A model generated the notes under the pieces. That model did no database searches. It was not told the DNA's origin and saw only the letters and a list, made by a program, of their open reading frames with translations. The position numbers were made by a program, and so were the translations under genes. From positions 1 to 64,000 of the forward strand of contig NZ_JANWVH010000003.1 of NCBI RefSeq assembly GCF_025056915.1: a stretch of DNA of 64,000 nt, read 5' to 3'. Shown here one piece after another: positions 32,019-42,330 of this stretch. Position 1 is the stretch's first letter, and the number at the start of each line of letters is the position of its first letter. The stretch is from Meiothermus sp. (GTDB lineage Bacteria > Deinococcota > Deinococci > Deinococcales > Thermaceae).

Positions 32019-32675
32019 ATGGGTTTTTTTGTGCTTATTCTGGTCTTATTTTCGCTGGTCATGGCGCAGCAACTGCGTTTTATCCCCACCCAGCCGTACG
32101 CAACCCAGCGGGGCGCGTGCATTCCGGCGCCGGCTCCCCGAAATCCCACCGAGCAGTCTAAGTGGGAGGAGTGGCCGGGCTACCGCGAGCGCATTGCGGC
32201 CCTGGCCCCGCATCTTTCGGGTGAACCCGACCCGGTTTTGCTGATGCCGGTGCAGGGGGTGCGGGTGCGGCAGATTTGGGACAGCTTCGGGGCTTTGCGC
32301 CCCGGAGGCCGCCGCCATGAGGGGCAGGACATCTTCGCCCGGCGGGGCACCCCGGTTTACTCGGCCACCGAAGGCTATGTGCTGCGGATGGCGTATGGCC
32401 CGGTGGGGGGGTTGCAAATTTTCGTGCTGGGGGCTGGTGAGAAGCGCTACTACTACGCGCACCTCGAGCGTTTTGCACCCGGCCTGCGGGAGGGCGACTG
32501 GGTCACGCCGCAAACCCTGTTGGGCTACGTGGGCAACACCGGCATCGCCCGGGGCACACCGCCCCACCTGCATTTTGGCCTCTACGAGGGCGGGCGCGAA
32601 ACCTGCAACTACCGGGCTCTCGACCCCCTCCCCCTGCTGCGCGACCGCGACTGGCAAACCCTTGCAAGGCGGTAA
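32019..32675 (+). CDS. M23 family metallopeptidase (LytM-like)
   Basis: HEGQDIF (HxxxD) and PPHLHFG (HxH); N-terminal signal/TM. Confidence 0.9.
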   Translation: MGFFVLILVLFSLVMAQQLRFIPTQPYATQRGACIPAPAPRNPTEQSKWEEWPGYRERIAALAPHLSGEPDPVLLMPVQGVRVRQIWDSFGALRPGGRRHEGQDIFARRGTPVYSATEGYVLRMAYGPVGGLQIFVLGAGEKRYYYAHLERFAPGLREGDWVTPQTLLGYVGNTGIARGTPPHLHFGLYEGGRETCNYRALDPLPLLRDRDWQTLARR

Positions 32676-32690
32676 GGAGTTCAACCCTTC

Positions 32691-33305
32691 GTGAAAAACA
32701 CCCTGGCCTTCCTGTTGCTGCTGGCCTTGAGCGCCTGCGTGTGGCCGCGCTCGAGCCCGCCAAATCCTGGGAGCGAAGCCCCCGACGAAAGCCCCGGAAC
32801 TGGTTGGACCCGCCTTGACGACTATGGTCGCCTGCTGGCCCAGCCGCCCGATGGCGAACTCCTGATGCCGGTGCGGGGGGTGCAGGTGCGCCAGGTAACC
32901 GATACCTTTCTGGCGCCCCGCCCGGGTGGGCGGTTGCACGAAGGCCAGGACATCTTTGCGCCCAGGGGAACCCCCGTCTACGCGGCCACCGAAGGTGTGG
33001 TTGTCCGGATGGGTTATGGGCAGCTGGGGGGCTTGTTTGTGATGGTTCTGGGGCCAGGGGGGCGGCGTTACTACTATGCCCACCTCGACCGACATGCCGA
33101 GGGCCTGCAAGAAGGCGACTGGGTGAGCCGACAGACCCTTTTGGGCTATGTGGGCAATACCGGCAACGCCCGCGCCACGCCCCCGCACCTGCACTTTGGG
33201 GTGTACGGCAGCCGATGGCGTCTGGATGACCGGGTGATTAATCCCCTGCCCTTGTTGGCCAACCGTAACTGGCAGACCCTGGACGAGAAAGCGAACGACC
33301 CCTAG
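32691..33305 (+). CDS. M23 family metallopeptidase, lipoprotein paralog
   Basis: Lipobox LLLALSAC; HEGQDIFAPRGTPVYAATEG, PPHLHFG. Confidence 0.9.
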   Translation: MKNTLAFLLLLALSACVWPRSSPPNPGSEAPDESPGTGWTRLDDYGRLLAQPPDGELLMPVRGVQVRQVTDTFLAPRPGGRLHEGQDIFAPRGTPVYAATEGVVVRMGYGQLGGLFVMVLGPGGRRYYYAHLDRHAEGLQEGDWVSRQTLLGYVGNTGNARATPPHLHFGVYGSRWRLDDRVINPLPLLANRNWQTLDEKANDP

Positions 33306-33497
33306 CAAAAGGCCGAAAGCCAAAAGCTTCGAGTTGAACCCTCAAAGAGGAATGCACCATGATCGCAGCCCGGCTCCCGAGGCTTCGACGCTGCAACTTT
33401 CGGCAAAATGCCACTTTCTTGAAGGCAGCGGCGGGCAACGGGGGTTTGGGATTGGGGCACAGGGTTTGATGCCAGCTTTGCTTGAACCCTTTGCATA

Positions 33498-34652
33498 CTA
33501 GCCGGCTCTGGGCCGCAGCAGGCCGGCCAGCAAGGCAATCACCACCGCCAGACCCGCCACCAGAGCAAACGACACCCGCAGCGAGGTGGAGTGGGCAACC
33601 AACCCAATGACCGGAGGCCCCGCCAGAAAGCCCAGGTAGCCAAGGGTTGCCACCGAAGCCAGGGCCACGCCGGGTTGCACCCCCGGCACACGCCCTGCCG
33701 CGCTAAAAGCCAGGGGAAACAGGGTGCAGTAGCCCAGCCCAACCATCACAAAGCCCAGCAAGGCGACCTCTGGGCGGGCTGCCAGCAGGGTCATGACGAA
33801 GCCACTTGCGGCCAGGAGACCGCCCCCTCTGGCCAGGGCAACCGGGCCGAAGCGGTCGGTGAGGGCATCGCCGGTCAGGCGCCCCACGACCATGGCCACC
33901 GAAAAGGCCGAGAAGGCCAGTGCTGCCACGGCCTCACTGCTGCCGATTTCCTGCTTCATGAACACCGCGCTCCAGTCGGCCACTGCGCCTTCGCCCAGCC
34001 CGGTGCAGAACACAATTAAGCCCAGGCCCAGGAGCACGCCCCGGGGCCACACAAAGCGAGGCCCAGTTGGGGCGGGCCGAACCTCCAGCAGTTGACGGGA
34101 GGCCCAGAGCATTGCCAGCCCTGAGGCCAGCGCCATCCATGTGAAAAAGGGGAGCGGTGCGATTGCGGCGGCAGCCGCCGCCCCCCCCAGAGCGGCCCCC
34201 ACCAGGCCCCCCAGGCTGAAGAGCGCGTGAAAACTGGACATGATGGGCCTTGCGTAGCGCTTCTCGGCCTCCACAGCCTGGGCATTCATCGAGATGTCCA
34301 TGGCGGCGTTGGTGAAGCCAAACACAAAAAGCGCCAGGGCCAGCGTCCAGCCGCTGGGAGCCAGGGCCAGGAGGGGGAGCGAAAGGCAGTTGCTCAGGGC
34401 CGCCAGCGTCACCACCGGGCGGCTGCCCCAGTGGGCAATCAGCCAGCCGGTCAGGGGCATGGCCAGCACCAGCCCTACGGGGCCACCCAGCAACACCAAC
34501 CCCAACTCGCCGGTATTGAGGCCCAGATTTTGCTTAATGGCCGGAATGCGCGAAACCCAGGCAGCCAGGATGAAGCCGCAAACAAAGAAAGTCAGGTAGA
34601 TGGCGAGTCTGGCCAGGGGCAGGTGTTCTGGTCTGCGGGGTGTTGCACTCAT
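33498..34652 (-). CDS. MFS transporter
   Basis: 12-TM-like hydrophobic profile; N-terminal AWVSRIPAIKQNLGLNTGELGLVLL. Confidence 0.9.
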   Translation of the reverse strand: MSATPRRPEHLPLARLAIYLTFFVCGFILAAWVSRIPAIKQNLGLNTGELGLVLLGGPVGLVLAMPLTGWLIAHWGSRPVVTLAALSNCLSLPLLALAPSGWTLALALFVFGFTNAAMDISMNAQAVEAEKRYARPIMSSFHALFSLGGLVGAALGGAAAAAAIAPLPFFTWMALASGLAMLWASRQLLEVRPAPTGPRFVWPRGVLLGLGLIVFCTGLGEGAVADWSAVFMKQEIGSSEAVAALAFSAFSVAMVVGRLTGDALTDRFGPVALARGGGLLAASGFVMTLLAARPEVALLGFVMVGLGYCTLFPLAFSAAGRVPGVQPGVALASVATLGYLGFLAGPPVIGLVAHSTSLRVSFALVAGLAVVIALLAGLLRPRAG

Positions 34653-34747
34653 AGCATCGATCCTCTCAATGGCTAGATTCGCTGGCTGAAGGCTTCGGTC
34701 AAGGCCCTGCTTTGATAAGCAACCGACGAAGCCACTGGACATTGGGC

Positions 34748-35248
34748 TTATCGGGTCAACCTCTCGATCAGGTCTCGGTGCTGGGGGAACTGCTGGGCCA
34801 GTTGCGCCCGCTGGGCCAGCTCAAAGTCGGCGAAGTCGAAACCGGGGGCTATGGTGCAGCCGACCAGGGCGAAGGTCTGGGGTGCATCCAGGCTGGCGGC
34901 AAACCAGTAACCCGCTGGAACAACTTGCTGAAAGGACTGGCCCTGGCCGGGGTCTGGGCCCAGATGCAGACGGGAGAGTTCCCCTAAAGGCGAAATGAGC
35001 CATAAAGTCAGCGAACTGCCGGTATAGAAGTGCCAGACCTCATCGCTCGTGAGCCGATGAAAAGCCGAAAAATCGGGGTGTTCCAGCAAGAAGTAGATGG
35101 CGGTTGAAAAAGGCCGCTGGCCCTTGTAGCGGTGGGGCAGGTGGGGTTCGGCGATGGCCTCGTCGGCCTTATAGGTTTGCCGATAGAACCCACCCTCCGG
35201 GTGCGCCGCCAACCCCAGATAATCCACCCAAAATTTCGCGCTATGCAT
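34748..35248 (-). CDS. Cupin, DUF985 family
   Basis: HPEGGFYRQTYKAD; TAIYFLLEHPDFSAFHRLTSDEVWHFY. Confidence 0.92.
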   Translation of the reverse strand: MHSAKFWVDYLGLAAHPEGGFYRQTYKADEAIAEPHLPHRYKGQRPFSTAIYFLLEHPDFSAFHRLTSDEVWHFYTGSSLTLWLISPLGELSRLHLGPDPGQGQSFQQVVPAGYWFAASLDAPQTFALVGCTIAPGFDFADFELAQRAQLAQQFPQHRDLIERLTR

Positions 35249-35352
35249 ACTGATTCCACTCCTTTGCGGCTTGATGGTCTGGAACGAGGGGCGAGAACAT
35301 TTGCAAGCAGCGTCTTCGATCAATGCAAGCGCATGGTCAGACGAACTGGGGC

Positions 35353-35871
35353 CTAACGACGGCGCTTCGCCGAGCGCAGCAGGCTACCTGAATCGGGCCA
35401 GATGCCATCGGCGATCAGGTGTAGCCACTGCGAGGCATAATACCCCAGTACCCATGCCCACAAAATTTCCTGGGGAGGGGCTTTGAGCCGGGCTTGAAGG
35501 TTGAAGCTGAGTCCCAGGTAGTCTGCGATAGCGGTGAGGCCCCAGTACAGCACCACCCCCATTGCCCCCAGGTACAACAGGCGCGTTAGAGGGCCCACAA
35601 TCCAGGTGTGGGAAAGCCCCCGGTGGGCAAACATCCAGCCGTAGGGAACCCAAAACCAGCCCAACCAACCCCAGCGCCCCTTGGCCCGCACCTGCTGTTC
35701 GGCCAGGTCTAGATCGGGGGTAATCAGAAATGTTCCGATCAAGAAACTGCCAACAAAGGCCACTGCGACCGGTTGGGAGATGTCAACTTCCTTTTGGTAG
35801 ACCCAGTAAGCGGCGGAGGCCAACCCCAACACACCCATATTGATGGCTTCGTGAACGCGACCCGAAGGCAT
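35353..35871 (-). CDS. DUF2227-type putative metal-binding membrane protein
   Basis: MPSGRVHEAINMGVL..TPDLDLAEQQ..HRGLSHTWIVGPLTRLLYL. Confidence 0.8.
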   Translation of the reverse strand: MPSGRVHEAINMGVLGLASAAYWVYQKEVDISQPVAVAFVGSFLIGTFLITPDLDLAEQQVRAKGRWGWLGWFWVPYGWMFAHRGLSHTWIVGPLTRLLYLGAMGVVLYWGLTAIADYLGLSFNLQARLKAPPQEILWAWVLGYYASQWLHLIADGIWPDSGSLLRSAKRRR

Positions 35872-36499
35872 TTGCGTAGTTTACAAGTTTGTGTCGAGGG
35901 GTATGGCGACAAGCGAACCACACCTAAGGCCTACGAACCCACAGGCTGCAAACCCAAGTCGAAGGCTTCAACAACAGGAATCTGATGCCCCACCCTTCCA
36001 TTCACCTGCCTGGCCTTGAAGAATGCCGCTGCCTGCTTGGAAGGGCAGGCGCATGGTTTAGGGCCTTGATGAACCTTGTGATGCCATCTTTGACCCAACA
36101 ATGTGCGAACTGAAGGTGCGATGTGGCAAGGGGCAATCGGTAGAGACCCCTACGTTACCTGCAACCAACCGCCCCCTTCTTGAAAGCAGCCTGAACGCAC
36201 AAAGTTGGTATAAATCGCTGCAACCGCCGGTTCCTGCGTTTTGCCGAAAGCTCGGAATCGTCTCGAGGTTGCACCCCATCCACACCCGCTGCATACTTTT
36301 GCAAACCATTTTCGATAATTTTGTCCTTGTCAGAAAATATGGCACTGTGCGGGTCTTTGAAGTAAGCCGAACCCGCTGGCGGGAGTATCGAACCAAATTC
36401 GTAAAACCCTGTCTGAGACAGCTTTGCAAGATATGACCAACTTGCTGCGGGGTCTCGGTCTCATCTACATCCCCAGGGGTTCTGCTACACTCTACAGGC

Positions 36500-37063
36500 G
36501 TGACCGTGGAGGCTCGGACTGCCCCCAAACGCGAAGTGATCCTCGAGGCAACCATCCGAGTTCTAAGAGACCGGGGGTTGTCGGGCCTGAAAGTCGAGGA
36601 AGTAGCCAGGGAAGCCGAAGTCGGCAAGGGCACAGTTTACCTTTATTTCCAGGATAAACAAGACCTGCTGAAGGCGCTGGTGGAGCACCACACGTTTTCT
36701 TACTACCAGAAAGTAGAGAAAGTGGTGAACCAGAGCGCTTCTTTCCGAGACCGACTGGCCGAAGTGTTGCGGCTTCGCATCGCTTGGGTGGAGGAGTGGC
36801 GCGGTTTGTGGGCGGCGGTGGCCCGGGAGGCCCATCCCGAGGACACCACCGGCTGGCTCAAGGGCATGCACGAGCATTACCAACATTTGCTTGAAAAGCT
36901 GGTGCAGGACGGCAAGGCCAGGGGCGAGGTGCGCCCCGAGCTGGATACCAGCCTGACGGCAGCCAGCATTGCAGCCCTGGCCTGCAACCCGCAGCTCGAG
37001 TTTCCACGGGAAGCCTACCTCGAGCACCTGCTTGGGGTCTTGTTGAAAGGAGTGGCGTTGTGA
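36500..37063 (+). CDS. TetR/AcrR family transcriptional regulator
   Basis: LEATIRVLRDRGLSGLKVEEVAREAEVGKGTVYLYFQDKQDLLKALV; GTG start 8 nt after TACACT. Confidence 0.93.
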   Translation: MTVEARTAPKREVILEATIRVLRDRGLSGLKVEEVAREAEVGKGTVYLYFQDKQDLLKALVEHHTFSYYQKVEKVVNQSASFRDRLAEVLRLRIAWVEEWRGLWAAVAREAHPEDTTGWLKGMHEHYQHLLEKLVQDGKARGEVRPELDTSLTAASIAALACNPQLEFPREAYLEHLLGVLLKGVAL

Positions 37064-37554
37064 GCGAATACCGTCCAGGAGATAAGGTTGTTTTGCCGCC
37101 GTATGGCGTAGGTGTGGTGGCGGGCATCGCCCAGCGTTCGGTTGCCGGTTCGGACAAATCGTATTATCAGGTCGACTTTCCCGGAACCCGTTCCAAGGCT
37201 TACGTGCCCGTAGAAGCCCCGCAAACGACCCGCCTGCGTCGGGCCTTGTCACCGGATCAGGTGAATGAAATTCTGGCCCTGCTGCGCGAGGGCCGCCTGC
37301 CCCTGCCCCGCCAGTGGGCCGCCCGTCACCGCAAGACCACCGAAATTCTGGCCGACGGCGACCCCTTCCGCATCGCCACCCTGGCCGGCCAGCTCCGGGC
37401 CTGGGAACTCGAAAAGGGCCTGCCCGACCTCGACCGCCAGGCCCTGCGCCGGGCGCTGCACCTGCTGGCCGAGGAGATTTCCCAGGTGATGGAAATAACC
37501 CTGGACGAAGCCCGCAAGCTATTCGAAGAGACGGTGGGCGAGAGCCTCAACTGA
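37060..37554 (+). CDS. CarD family transcriptional regulator
   Basis: YRPGDKVVLPPYGVGVVAGI..KSYYQVDFPGTRSKAYVPVEA. Confidence 0.93.
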   Translation: MSEYRPGDKVVLPPYGVGVVAGIAQRSVAGSDKSYYQVDFPGTRSKAYVPVEAPQTTRLRRALSPDQVNEILALLREGRLPLPRQWAARHRKTTEILADGDPFRIATLAGQLRAWELEKGLPDLDRQALRRALHLLAEEISQVMEITLDEARKLFEETVGESLN

Positions 37555-37577
37555 ACCCAAGTCCGGCCCAAGGACAA

Positions 37578-37601
37578 GGCCCCCTCAAGGGGGCCTTTTT
37601 T
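37578..37601 (+). terminator. Intrinsic terminator downstream of carD
   Basis: GGCCCCCT-CA-AGGGGGCC-TTTTTT. Confidence 0.9.
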
Positions 37602-37647
37602 GCTGGCCCGTGCTGGATAATTATTCGCCGAACGGTATAATCCCTGC

Positions 37648-39096
37648 ATGAAGCAGATGGCGGGCTGGTTCACGGGCTACCAGAGCCCGGTATTCGACGA
37701 GGTATTCGAGGCCGAAGGCAGACCGCGCCGGCACTATGTGGAGATAGTGAACCGCTTTAACGAGCTGGGGCTCGAGGATTTCCAGCGCCGCCGGGCCCTG
37801 ACCGAACTGGCCTTCCGCAACCAGGGCATTACCTTCCAGGTTTACGGCGACCCCTCGGCGGCGGAGCGGCCCTTCCCACTGGATATTTTTCCACGGGTGA
37901 TTCCCGCCGCCGAGTGGCAGGTGGTCGAACAGGGCCTGATTCAGCGGGTCAAGGCGCTCAATTTATTTCTGAACGACATATACAACGGCCAGCATATCCT
38001 CTCAGACAATGTGCTGCCGCCGGGGCTGGTGCTCAAGCACCCGCAGTACTACCGGCAGGTTCACGGGGTCAAGCTGCCGCATGCGGCCTTTACCCATGTG
38101 GCCGGGATAGACCTGGTGCGCGATGAGCAGGGGCAGTACCGGGTTCTGGAGGACAACCTGCGCACCCCCTCGGGGGTTTCGTATGTGCTTTCCAACCGCC
38201 GGGTGATGAGCCGGGCCTTTCCCCAGCTGCTTTCCAAAGCCCGGGTGCGCCTGGTGGAGGATTACCCCGATATGCTGCTGAGCACCCTCAAAAGCCTCTC
38301 GCCCCGCGATGTGGCCGAGCCCTGCGTGGTGGTGCTGACCCCAGGCCCTTTCAACAGCGCCTACTTTGAACACATGTTCCTGGCGCAGCAGATGGGGGTG
38401 GAGCTGGTAGAGGGCTCGGACTTGTTTGTGGACGAGGGGCGGGTCTGGATGCGGACCACCGCCGGGCGGCAGCAGGTGGATGTGATTTACCGGCGCATTG
38501 ACGACGACTTCTTAGACCCCACGGCCTTCCGGCCCGACTCGGTGCTGGGGGTGCCGGGCCTGGTCAGGGTTTACCGGGAGGGCCGGGTGGCCATTGCCAA
38601 TGCCATCGGCAATGGGGTGGCCGACGACAAGGCGCTGTACGCCTATGTGCCGCGCATAATCAAGTATTACCTCAACCAGGAGCCCATTCTGCCCAATGTA
38701 CAGACCTATCTGGGGGCCGAACCCGATGGAGCCGACTACATCCTCTCCCACGCGGCTGAACTGGTCATCAAGAAGGTGGATCAGTCGGGGGGGTACGGGA
38801 TGCTGATTGGGCCACAGGCCAGCAAGGCCCAGCTGGCCGAATACCTGAAGCAGGTGCGGGCCGAGCCCCATAATTTTGTGGCCCAGCCGGTGGTGGGGCT
38901 TTCGACCAGCCCCACCTATGCCGAGGACACCCAGACCTTTGAGCCGCGCCACATTGACCTTCGCCCGTTTGTGCTGGTAGGGGAGCGCATCCGGGTGCTG
39001 CCGGGTGGGCTCACTCGGGTGGCGCTGCGGCGGGGTTCGCTGGTGGTGAACTCCTCGCAGGGAGGGGGGTCGAAGGACACCTGGGTGCTGTCGTGA
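37648..39096 (+). CDS. Circularly permuted ATP-grasp protein (DUF404/DUF407)
   Basis: YRVLEDNLRTPSGVSYVLSNRRVMSRAFP; leaderless promoter TATAAT-N6-ATG. Confidence 0.93.
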   Translation: MKQMAGWFTGYQSPVFDEVFEAEGRPRRHYVEIVNRFNELGLEDFQRRRALTELAFRNQGITFQVYGDPSAAERPFPLDIFPRVIPAAEWQVVEQGLIQRVKALNLFLNDIYNGQHILSDNVLPPGLVLKHPQYYRQVHGVKLPHAAFTHVAGIDLVRDEQGQYRVLEDNLRTPSGVSYVLSNRRVMSRAFPQLLSKARVRLVEDYPDMLLSTLKSLSPRDVAEPCVVVLTPGPFNSAYFEHMFLAQQMGVELVEGSDLFVDEGRVWMRTTAGRQQVDVIYRRIDDDFLDPTAFRPDSVLGVPGLVRVYREGRVAIANAIGNGVADDKALYAYVPRIIKYYLNQEPILPNVQTYLGAEPDGADYILSHAAELVIKKVDQSGGYGMLIGPQASKAQLAEYLKQVRAEPHNFVAQPVVGLSTSPTYAEDTQTFEPRHIDLRPFVLVGERIRVLPGGLTRVALRRGSLVVNSSQGGGSKDTWVLS

Positions 39097-39188
39097 GCGG
39101 GGCAGGGGGGCGAGGCGAGAAGTGATGAAGCGAGCTTATTTCTGGGCTGCTGGACCATTGCTCTCCTTGAGCGTCAAACGGAGTCGCC

Positions 39189-40109
39189 ATGTTGAGCCGA
39201 ATCGCTGAAAACCTCTACTGGCTGGGGCGTTACGTTGAGCGAGCCGAGAACACGGCGCGGTGGTTGGATGTGAACTACTATGCGGTGGCCGAAGCCCCGG
39301 TGGAGGGTATTGCGCCCGGCTGGTGGGGGCGCATCTTGCGGGCTTTGGAGGTGGAGAACCTCGAGCCCAGCGAAGAAACCGTGGTGCAGTGGCTGGCCTT
39401 CGATTTGCAAAACCCCAGCAGCATCCGCAACTGCATCTGGCGGGTGCGGGAAAATGCCCGCACCACCCGCTTTCACCTGAACCTGGAGATCTGGGAGGAG
39501 GTCAACCGACTCTACAACCAGTGCTACCACAACACCGAGCAGGTGATGGCCCAGGAAAGCCTGCACGAGTATTGCGTAACGGTACGGGAGGCCAGCCATC
39601 AGATGATGGGCATTGCCGAAACGACCCTGCCGCGCGACCTCGGTTTTTACTTTATGCGCTTGGGCCGCTACCTCGAGCGGGCCGATAACATGCTGCGGGT
39701 GTTGCAGGCGTACATTGGCGGGGGCGAACTATCCAGGGAAATCGAGGTGCAGAACCACTTCAACCGCTCGCTCCTGCGCAGCGTGGGGGCGCTGGAAGCC
39801 TACCGCAAGGTTTATCACACCACCCTCGAGCTACCCCGCATCGGCGAGTTCCTGCTTTTGAACAGCGATTTTCCCCGCAGTGTGCGCTTTTGTGTGGATG
39901 GCCTCAAGCGGGCTGCCGAAGCGGTGCGCCGCCACAGCGATGGGGTGGGCGGGGAGGCCGTCCGCAAGGTGGGCAAGCTCGCGGCCACGTTGGAGTATCT
40001 GGAAAACGCCAACCAGGTCTTCAAAAAACGCGACCCCGACCTGGAGGAGTTGCTGGAAGAACTGGCCGACATTCACGCAGAGCTGAGCCGGGTGTACTTT
40101 GGCTACTGA
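39189..40109 (+). CDS. Alpha-E domain protein (DUF403)
   Basis: MLSRIAENLYWLGRYVERAENTARWLDVN..FYFMRLGRYLERADNMLRVL. Confidence 0.95.
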   Translation: MLSRIAENLYWLGRYVERAENTARWLDVNYYAVAEAPVEGIAPGWWGRILRALEVENLEPSEETVVQWLAFDLQNPSSIRNCIWRVRENARTTRFHLNLEIWEEVNRLYNQCYHNTEQVMAQESLHEYCVTVREASHQMMGIAETTLPRDLGFYFMRLGRYLERADNMLRVLQAYIGGGELSREIEVQNHFNRSLLRSVGALEAYRKVYHTTLELPRIGEFLLLNSDFPRSVRFCVDGLKRAAEAVRRHSDGVGGEAVRKVGKLAATLEYLENANQVFKKRDPDLEELLEELADIHAELSRVYFGY

Positions 40110-40172
40110 CCCTCACGCATAAGAGACCCCCGACCCTCCGCTGCCCTTGCCGCCTGTAGGTGCCAACTTTAC

Positions 40173-40273
40173 CGCGCTCTTCACAGATGTGGCCGTCCTC
40201 CAGGCGGTCACTGTTCGGTTCAGGGCAGGTCTTTCTCGAAGTCGAATGGCTCAAAATGGGCGAAGAGCGCTCT
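40173..40273 (-). repeat. Dispersed hairpin repeat, copy C (internally deleted)
   Basis: GCGCTCTTCACAGATGTGGCCGTC ... TTTCTCGAAGTCGAATGGCTC ... CGAAGAGCGCTCT. Confidence 0.88.
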
Positions 40274-41114
40274 AGCCTGTGGCCAGCGGTGTTTGCAGGG
40301 CCTCGACCCTGACCAGTACATTCAGGCTTTCCTTACCTCCCCCGCGTCGCAGCCCTTTGAGGGGTGGGCAGTCGTCGTAGTCGCGCCCGTGAGCTTTTTT
40401 GACGTACTGTTCGGTGACGATGGAGTTGTTGGTGGGGTCGTAACCATACCAGCCCGAGCCGGGCACAAAGGCTTCGACCCAGGCGTGGCTGCCCTCTGAA
40501 CCCACCCCCGTGGCCAGATACCCCGAAACATAGCGGGCCGGAATGCCCACGCTGCGCAGGACGGCCAGCATGGCCTGGGCGTAGTCCTGGCAGACTCCGG
40601 CCCGGCCCTCGACAAACTGGATGAGAGGTGTGTCAACCTGGGTGGCTTTGGTGTCGTACTTGAAAATGCGGCTCAGGTGCTCGGTGACCTCCAGCAGGTA
40701 GCCGTGCAGGTCTTCGCGGGGGTTGGGGCGGCGCAGCGCCAGAAGCTCGAGCCAGTTGTGGTGCAGCGGTACGCGGGGGGTGGGCGCGAGGAATTCAAAA
40801 AAGCGAGACTCGAGGCTGCTCAACACCTGAACCGGCACCGGGTTTGGCTTGGGAACTGCGAAGGTAACCACTTTGGCCTGCATCTCGACCCGCAGCTGCT
40901 TGTGAGGCCTGGTCACTTGAAAATCGTAGACCCGGTTGTGGAAGTAGTCCTGTCGGCTGCGGGGCAGCGAGTCGGGCGAGATGTTCAGGCGAAACTCCAG
41001 AAGCCCCTGGCGGTGGTCGTCTACCGGATAGAGCCACAGCTCGTTGAAGGAGTCCCAGGCATCGTCGGGGTAGAAATACTCGGTCAGGTGGTATACCGAT
41101 AGCAACACAACCAA
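40272..41114 (-). CDS. Transglutaminase-like protein with N-terminal beta region
   Basis: EGRAGVCQDYAQAMLAVLRSVGIPARYVSGYL; GSHAWVEAFVPGSGWYGYDPTNN. Confidence 0.95.
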   Translation of the reverse strand: MVVLLSVYHLTEYFYPDDAWDSFNELWLYPVDDHRQGLLEFRLNISPDSLPRSRQDYFHNRVYDFQVTRPHKQLRVEMQAKVVTFAVPKPNPVPVQVLSSLESRFFEFLAPTPRVPLHHNWLELLALRRPNPREDLHGYLLEVTEHLSRIFKYDTKATQVDTPLIQFVEGRAGVCQDYAQAMLAVLRSVGIPARYVSGYLATGVGSEGSHAWVEAFVPGSGWYGYDPTNNSIVTEQYVKKAHGRDYDDCPPLKGLRRGGGKESLNVLVRVEALQTPLATG

Positions 41115-41246
41115 CAGCCTAGCAAAAAATGAATCCGAGGGGGGTTTGAGGCCCTGGCTTCAGGTGTAGAGCCGCCCCTTGCCTGCGGAGAAATTGAGCG
41201 CCTGAAGCAGAAACAATGGCCCTGGCGCGTATGCCCGAAAGCCCGC

Positions 41247-42197
41247 TCACGACTCGAGCCTTGCCTCCACGTCGTCCCGCCAGGGCAGCGAGGACTGAGC
41301 CCCGACCCGGGTGGCGGCCAGGGCCCCGGCCACGCAGCCGCGCCGCACGGCCTGGGGCAGGGCCTTCCCTTCGCAGATGGCGGTGGCCAGCGCCCCGATA
41401 AAAGCATCCCCAGCGCCGGTGGTGTCTACCGCTTCAACCTTGAGAACCGGCTGATGGCCCGAACCCTCGGGCCCTACCCATACGGCCCCTTGCTCGCCAA
41501 GCGTAATCACCACGGTCGGGGTTTTCTCCGCCAGTACCCGGGCGACCTCGAGGGCCATTTCGGGTGAGTCGGGCCGAACCCCGGTCAGGCCCAGGGCTTC
41601 GCTTTCGTTGATCACCAGGATATCCACGTGCTCGAGCAGCTTTTCCGGCAATTTCTGCGCGGGCGCGGCGTTCAGGATGACCCTGGCCCCGGCCTGGCGG
41701 CCCAACTCGGCGGCGCGGCGCACGGTATCGAGGGGAATCTCGAGTTGCAGCACCACCACCCGAGCGCCTTCAAACTCCGCGGGCGAAAGGTTTTCGGGCC
41801 GGAGGCGGTGGTTGGCCCCCGGTGAGACGATGATGGTGTTTTGCCCCTCGTCATTCACGGCAATAAAAGCCACGCCGGTGGGGGCTGCGATGGGAATGGT
41901 CGCGTTTACGTTGATGCCCTCGCGCTTGAGGGCATTGCGGAGCTGGTTGCCAAACTCATCCTGTCCCACCCGGCCAATCAGCCGCACCCCACCCGGCTGG
42001 GCAACGACTGCCGAAGCCCCTTTTGCCGGGGGCTGGCTGCGTCCCAGCATGCGCGCAGCAGCCACGGCCTGGTTGGCCCCCTTGCCGCCGTGATGGGTCT
42101 CGTAGTCGGAGCCCAGCAGGGTTTCGCCCGGAACCGGGTGCCGCCTGACCCTCACGACCAGATCCATGTTGATACTTCCGACCACGACAATGCTCAT
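41247..42197 (-). CDS. rbsK: Ribokinase
   Basis: GSINMDLVVRVRRHPVPGETLLGSDYETHHGGKGANQAVAAAR; VDTTGAGDAFIGAL. Confidence 0.94.
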   Translation of the reverse strand: MSIVVVGSINMDLVVRVRRHPVPGETLLGSDYETHHGGKGANQAVAAARMLGRSQPPAKGASAVVAQPGGVRLIGRVGQDEFGNQLRNALKREGINVNATIPIAAPTGVAFIAVNDEGQNTIIVSPGANHRLRPENLSPAEFEGARVVVLQLEIPLDTVRRAAELGRQAGARVILNAAPAQKLPEKLLEHVDILVINESEALGLTGVRPDSPEMALEVARVLAEKTPTVVITLGEQGAVWVGPEGSGHQPVLKVEAVDTTGAGDAFIGALATAICEGKALPQAVRRGCVAGALAATRVGAQSSLPWRDDVEARLES

Positions 42198-42330
42198 GGC
42201 TCATAGCTTACAAGGGCCCGAAGCCCAGGGCTAAAAGCTGAAAGCCCAGGTAAGTCGAGCAGGGCTGCATCTTGCGCGATAGGCGATTAGGGGTTGAAGG
42301 CCGGAGGGCGTTCTGGCTACAGGCCATCGG

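Noticed and set aside
33306-33497. Possible second repeat sharing CTTTCGGCAAAA with about 36236-36252
   Set aside because: Only about a dozen shared bases in opposite orientation; could be chance
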